Shown: piece after piece, positions 12,820 through 13,307 of the stretch
Position numbering within the stretch: the stretch's first letter is position 1
Layout of the letters: every line of letters begins with the position of its first letter
NCBI GenBank assembly: GCA_016927095.1
Contig: JAFGNI010000467.1
Coordinates: 1-13,307, forward strand
Reading direction: 5' to 3'
Source of the DNA: Anaerolineae bacterium
GTDB taxonomy: Bacteria; Chloroflexota; Anaerolineae; B4-G1; SLSP01
Length of the DNA stretch: 13,307 nucleotides
The notes under the pieces: generated by a model
Databases searched by the model: none
What the model was told of the DNA's origin: nothing
What the model saw: only the letters and a program-made list of their open reading frames with translations
Position numbers and translations under genes: made by a program

Positions 12820-13307
12820 ATGCCGGAGCCGGTCGAGGGATTCGAGGTGAACGAGATGGCGACGCTGAGGATCGCGTCCAGGCGGGAGCTCTTCACCGAC
12901 GGGACGGTGGTTGGCGCGCTTACGGGCACCGCACGCCTGCACCTACACCGACCCATGTCGCGCGAGGTCGTGCTAATCCATGACGCACCCTGGGAGGGCA
13001 ACACCTGTGGCTACGCCACCATGTTCTGCGACGAGAGCGCCGGTGGCATTTGCCGGATGTACTACCGCGGGTCAGGTACCGTAGCGCCGATCACCGAAGA
13101 CGAGCCCAGCCCTGCATCGGCTCATCGCGCGGTAACCTGCTATGCACAGAGCGCTGATGGCATTCACTGGACGAAACCCGACCTGGATCTGGTTGCCTTT
13201 GAGGGATCGACGGAGAACAACATCGTGTGGGATGGTATCGGGAGCCACAACTTCGCGCCCTTTCTCGACACCCGCCCCGACTGTCCCTATCAGTCACGCT
13301 ACAAGGC
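12820..13307 (+). CDS. Glycoside-hydrolase-like beta-propeller protein, 3' end beyond window
   Basis: The frame is open from ATG 12820 to the last base, 162 codons. Visible motifs are RRELFTDGTVVG, DAPWEGNTCGYATMF, CRMYYRGSG, SADGIHWTKPDLDLVAFEG and STENNIVWDG. They resemble the N-terminal part of GH43/GH32-like five-bladed propeller proteins common in Planctomycetota and Chloroflexota, where a leading strand, a PWE motif, a YRMYYR strand and an SxDGxxW blade motif recur. This is recalled family resemblance, not a search result. AGGGAGGAG (12808-12816) supports ATG 12820. The internal ATG 12856, with GAGGTG before it (12844-12849), is a possible alternative and would remove the odd first 12 residues. 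No signal peptide is evident. The role is probably in carbohydrate processing. Confidence 0.75.
   Translation, partial: MPEPVEGFEVNEMATLRIASRRELFTDGTVVGALTGTARLHLHRPMSREVVLIHDAPWEGNTCGYATMFCDESAGGICRMYYRGSGTVAPITEDEPSPASAHRAVTCYAQSADGIHWTKPDLDLVAFEGSTENNIVWDGIGSHNFAPFLDTRPDCPYQSRYK

Overview
This is a GC-rich, gene-dense bacterial chromosomal stretch with bacterial-type Shine-Dalgarno sites, several near-consensus sigma70-like promoters, and a few TTG/GTG starts. The gene mix (DUF362, DUF5320 with PadR, DUF2089, short effector-binding regulators, a sulfatase, a glycoside-hydrolase-like protein) resembles environmental Chloroflexota or a similar uncultured lineage. That placement is an inference from gene content; no rRNA or other marker gene is present. 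There is no CRISPR array, tRNA, rRNA, transposase or phage gene.

Left part (1-2548): the end of a TrmO/TsaA-like tRNA methyltransferase gene. It is followed by about 600 nt without a credible gene but packed with inverted repeats (417-432/541-556, 568-583/869-884, 903-914/962-973) and inner hairpins, the best candidate here for an undescribed structured RNA. Next come a stand-alone GyrI-like effector-binding protein and an AraC-type regulator carrying a degenerate domain of the same kind. They are separated by an unusual spacer with an 8-bp degenerate tandem repeat.

Middle part (2572-6146): a membrane-anchored alpha/beta hydrolase (-) and a DapA-family aldolase/lyase (+) diverge from a shared promoter region. 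A 44-bp perfect palindrome at 4949-4992 then separates the DapA-like gene from a convergent minus-strand operon. That operon runs PadR regulator, small Gly-rich DUF5320-like protein, larger DUF5320 protein, from a consensus promoter (TTGACA-17-TATACT).

Right-middle part (6393-10618): a DUF362 protein and a Cys-type sulfatase lie in tandem behind their own promoter. An AT-rich regulatory island follows with four copies of ACTATTTTGGTA around a TTGACA-17-TATCAT promoter. It drives a two-gene operon: a DUF2089 zinc-ribbon/HTH protein and a SHOCT-like/pentapeptide-repeat protein. Both proteins carry the same short helical module, and the layout suggests autoregulation.

Right end (10901-13307): a minus-strand pair encodes an isoprenylcysteine-methyltransferase-like membrane protein and an unrecognised barrel-like protein with a C-terminal membrane anchor. 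A plus-strand gene cut by the window end diverges from them and looks like a beta-propeller glycoside-hydrolase-like protein. Together with the sulfatase and the DapA-like lyase it suggests some capacity to process sulfated or acidic glycans, though the genes are not in one operon.
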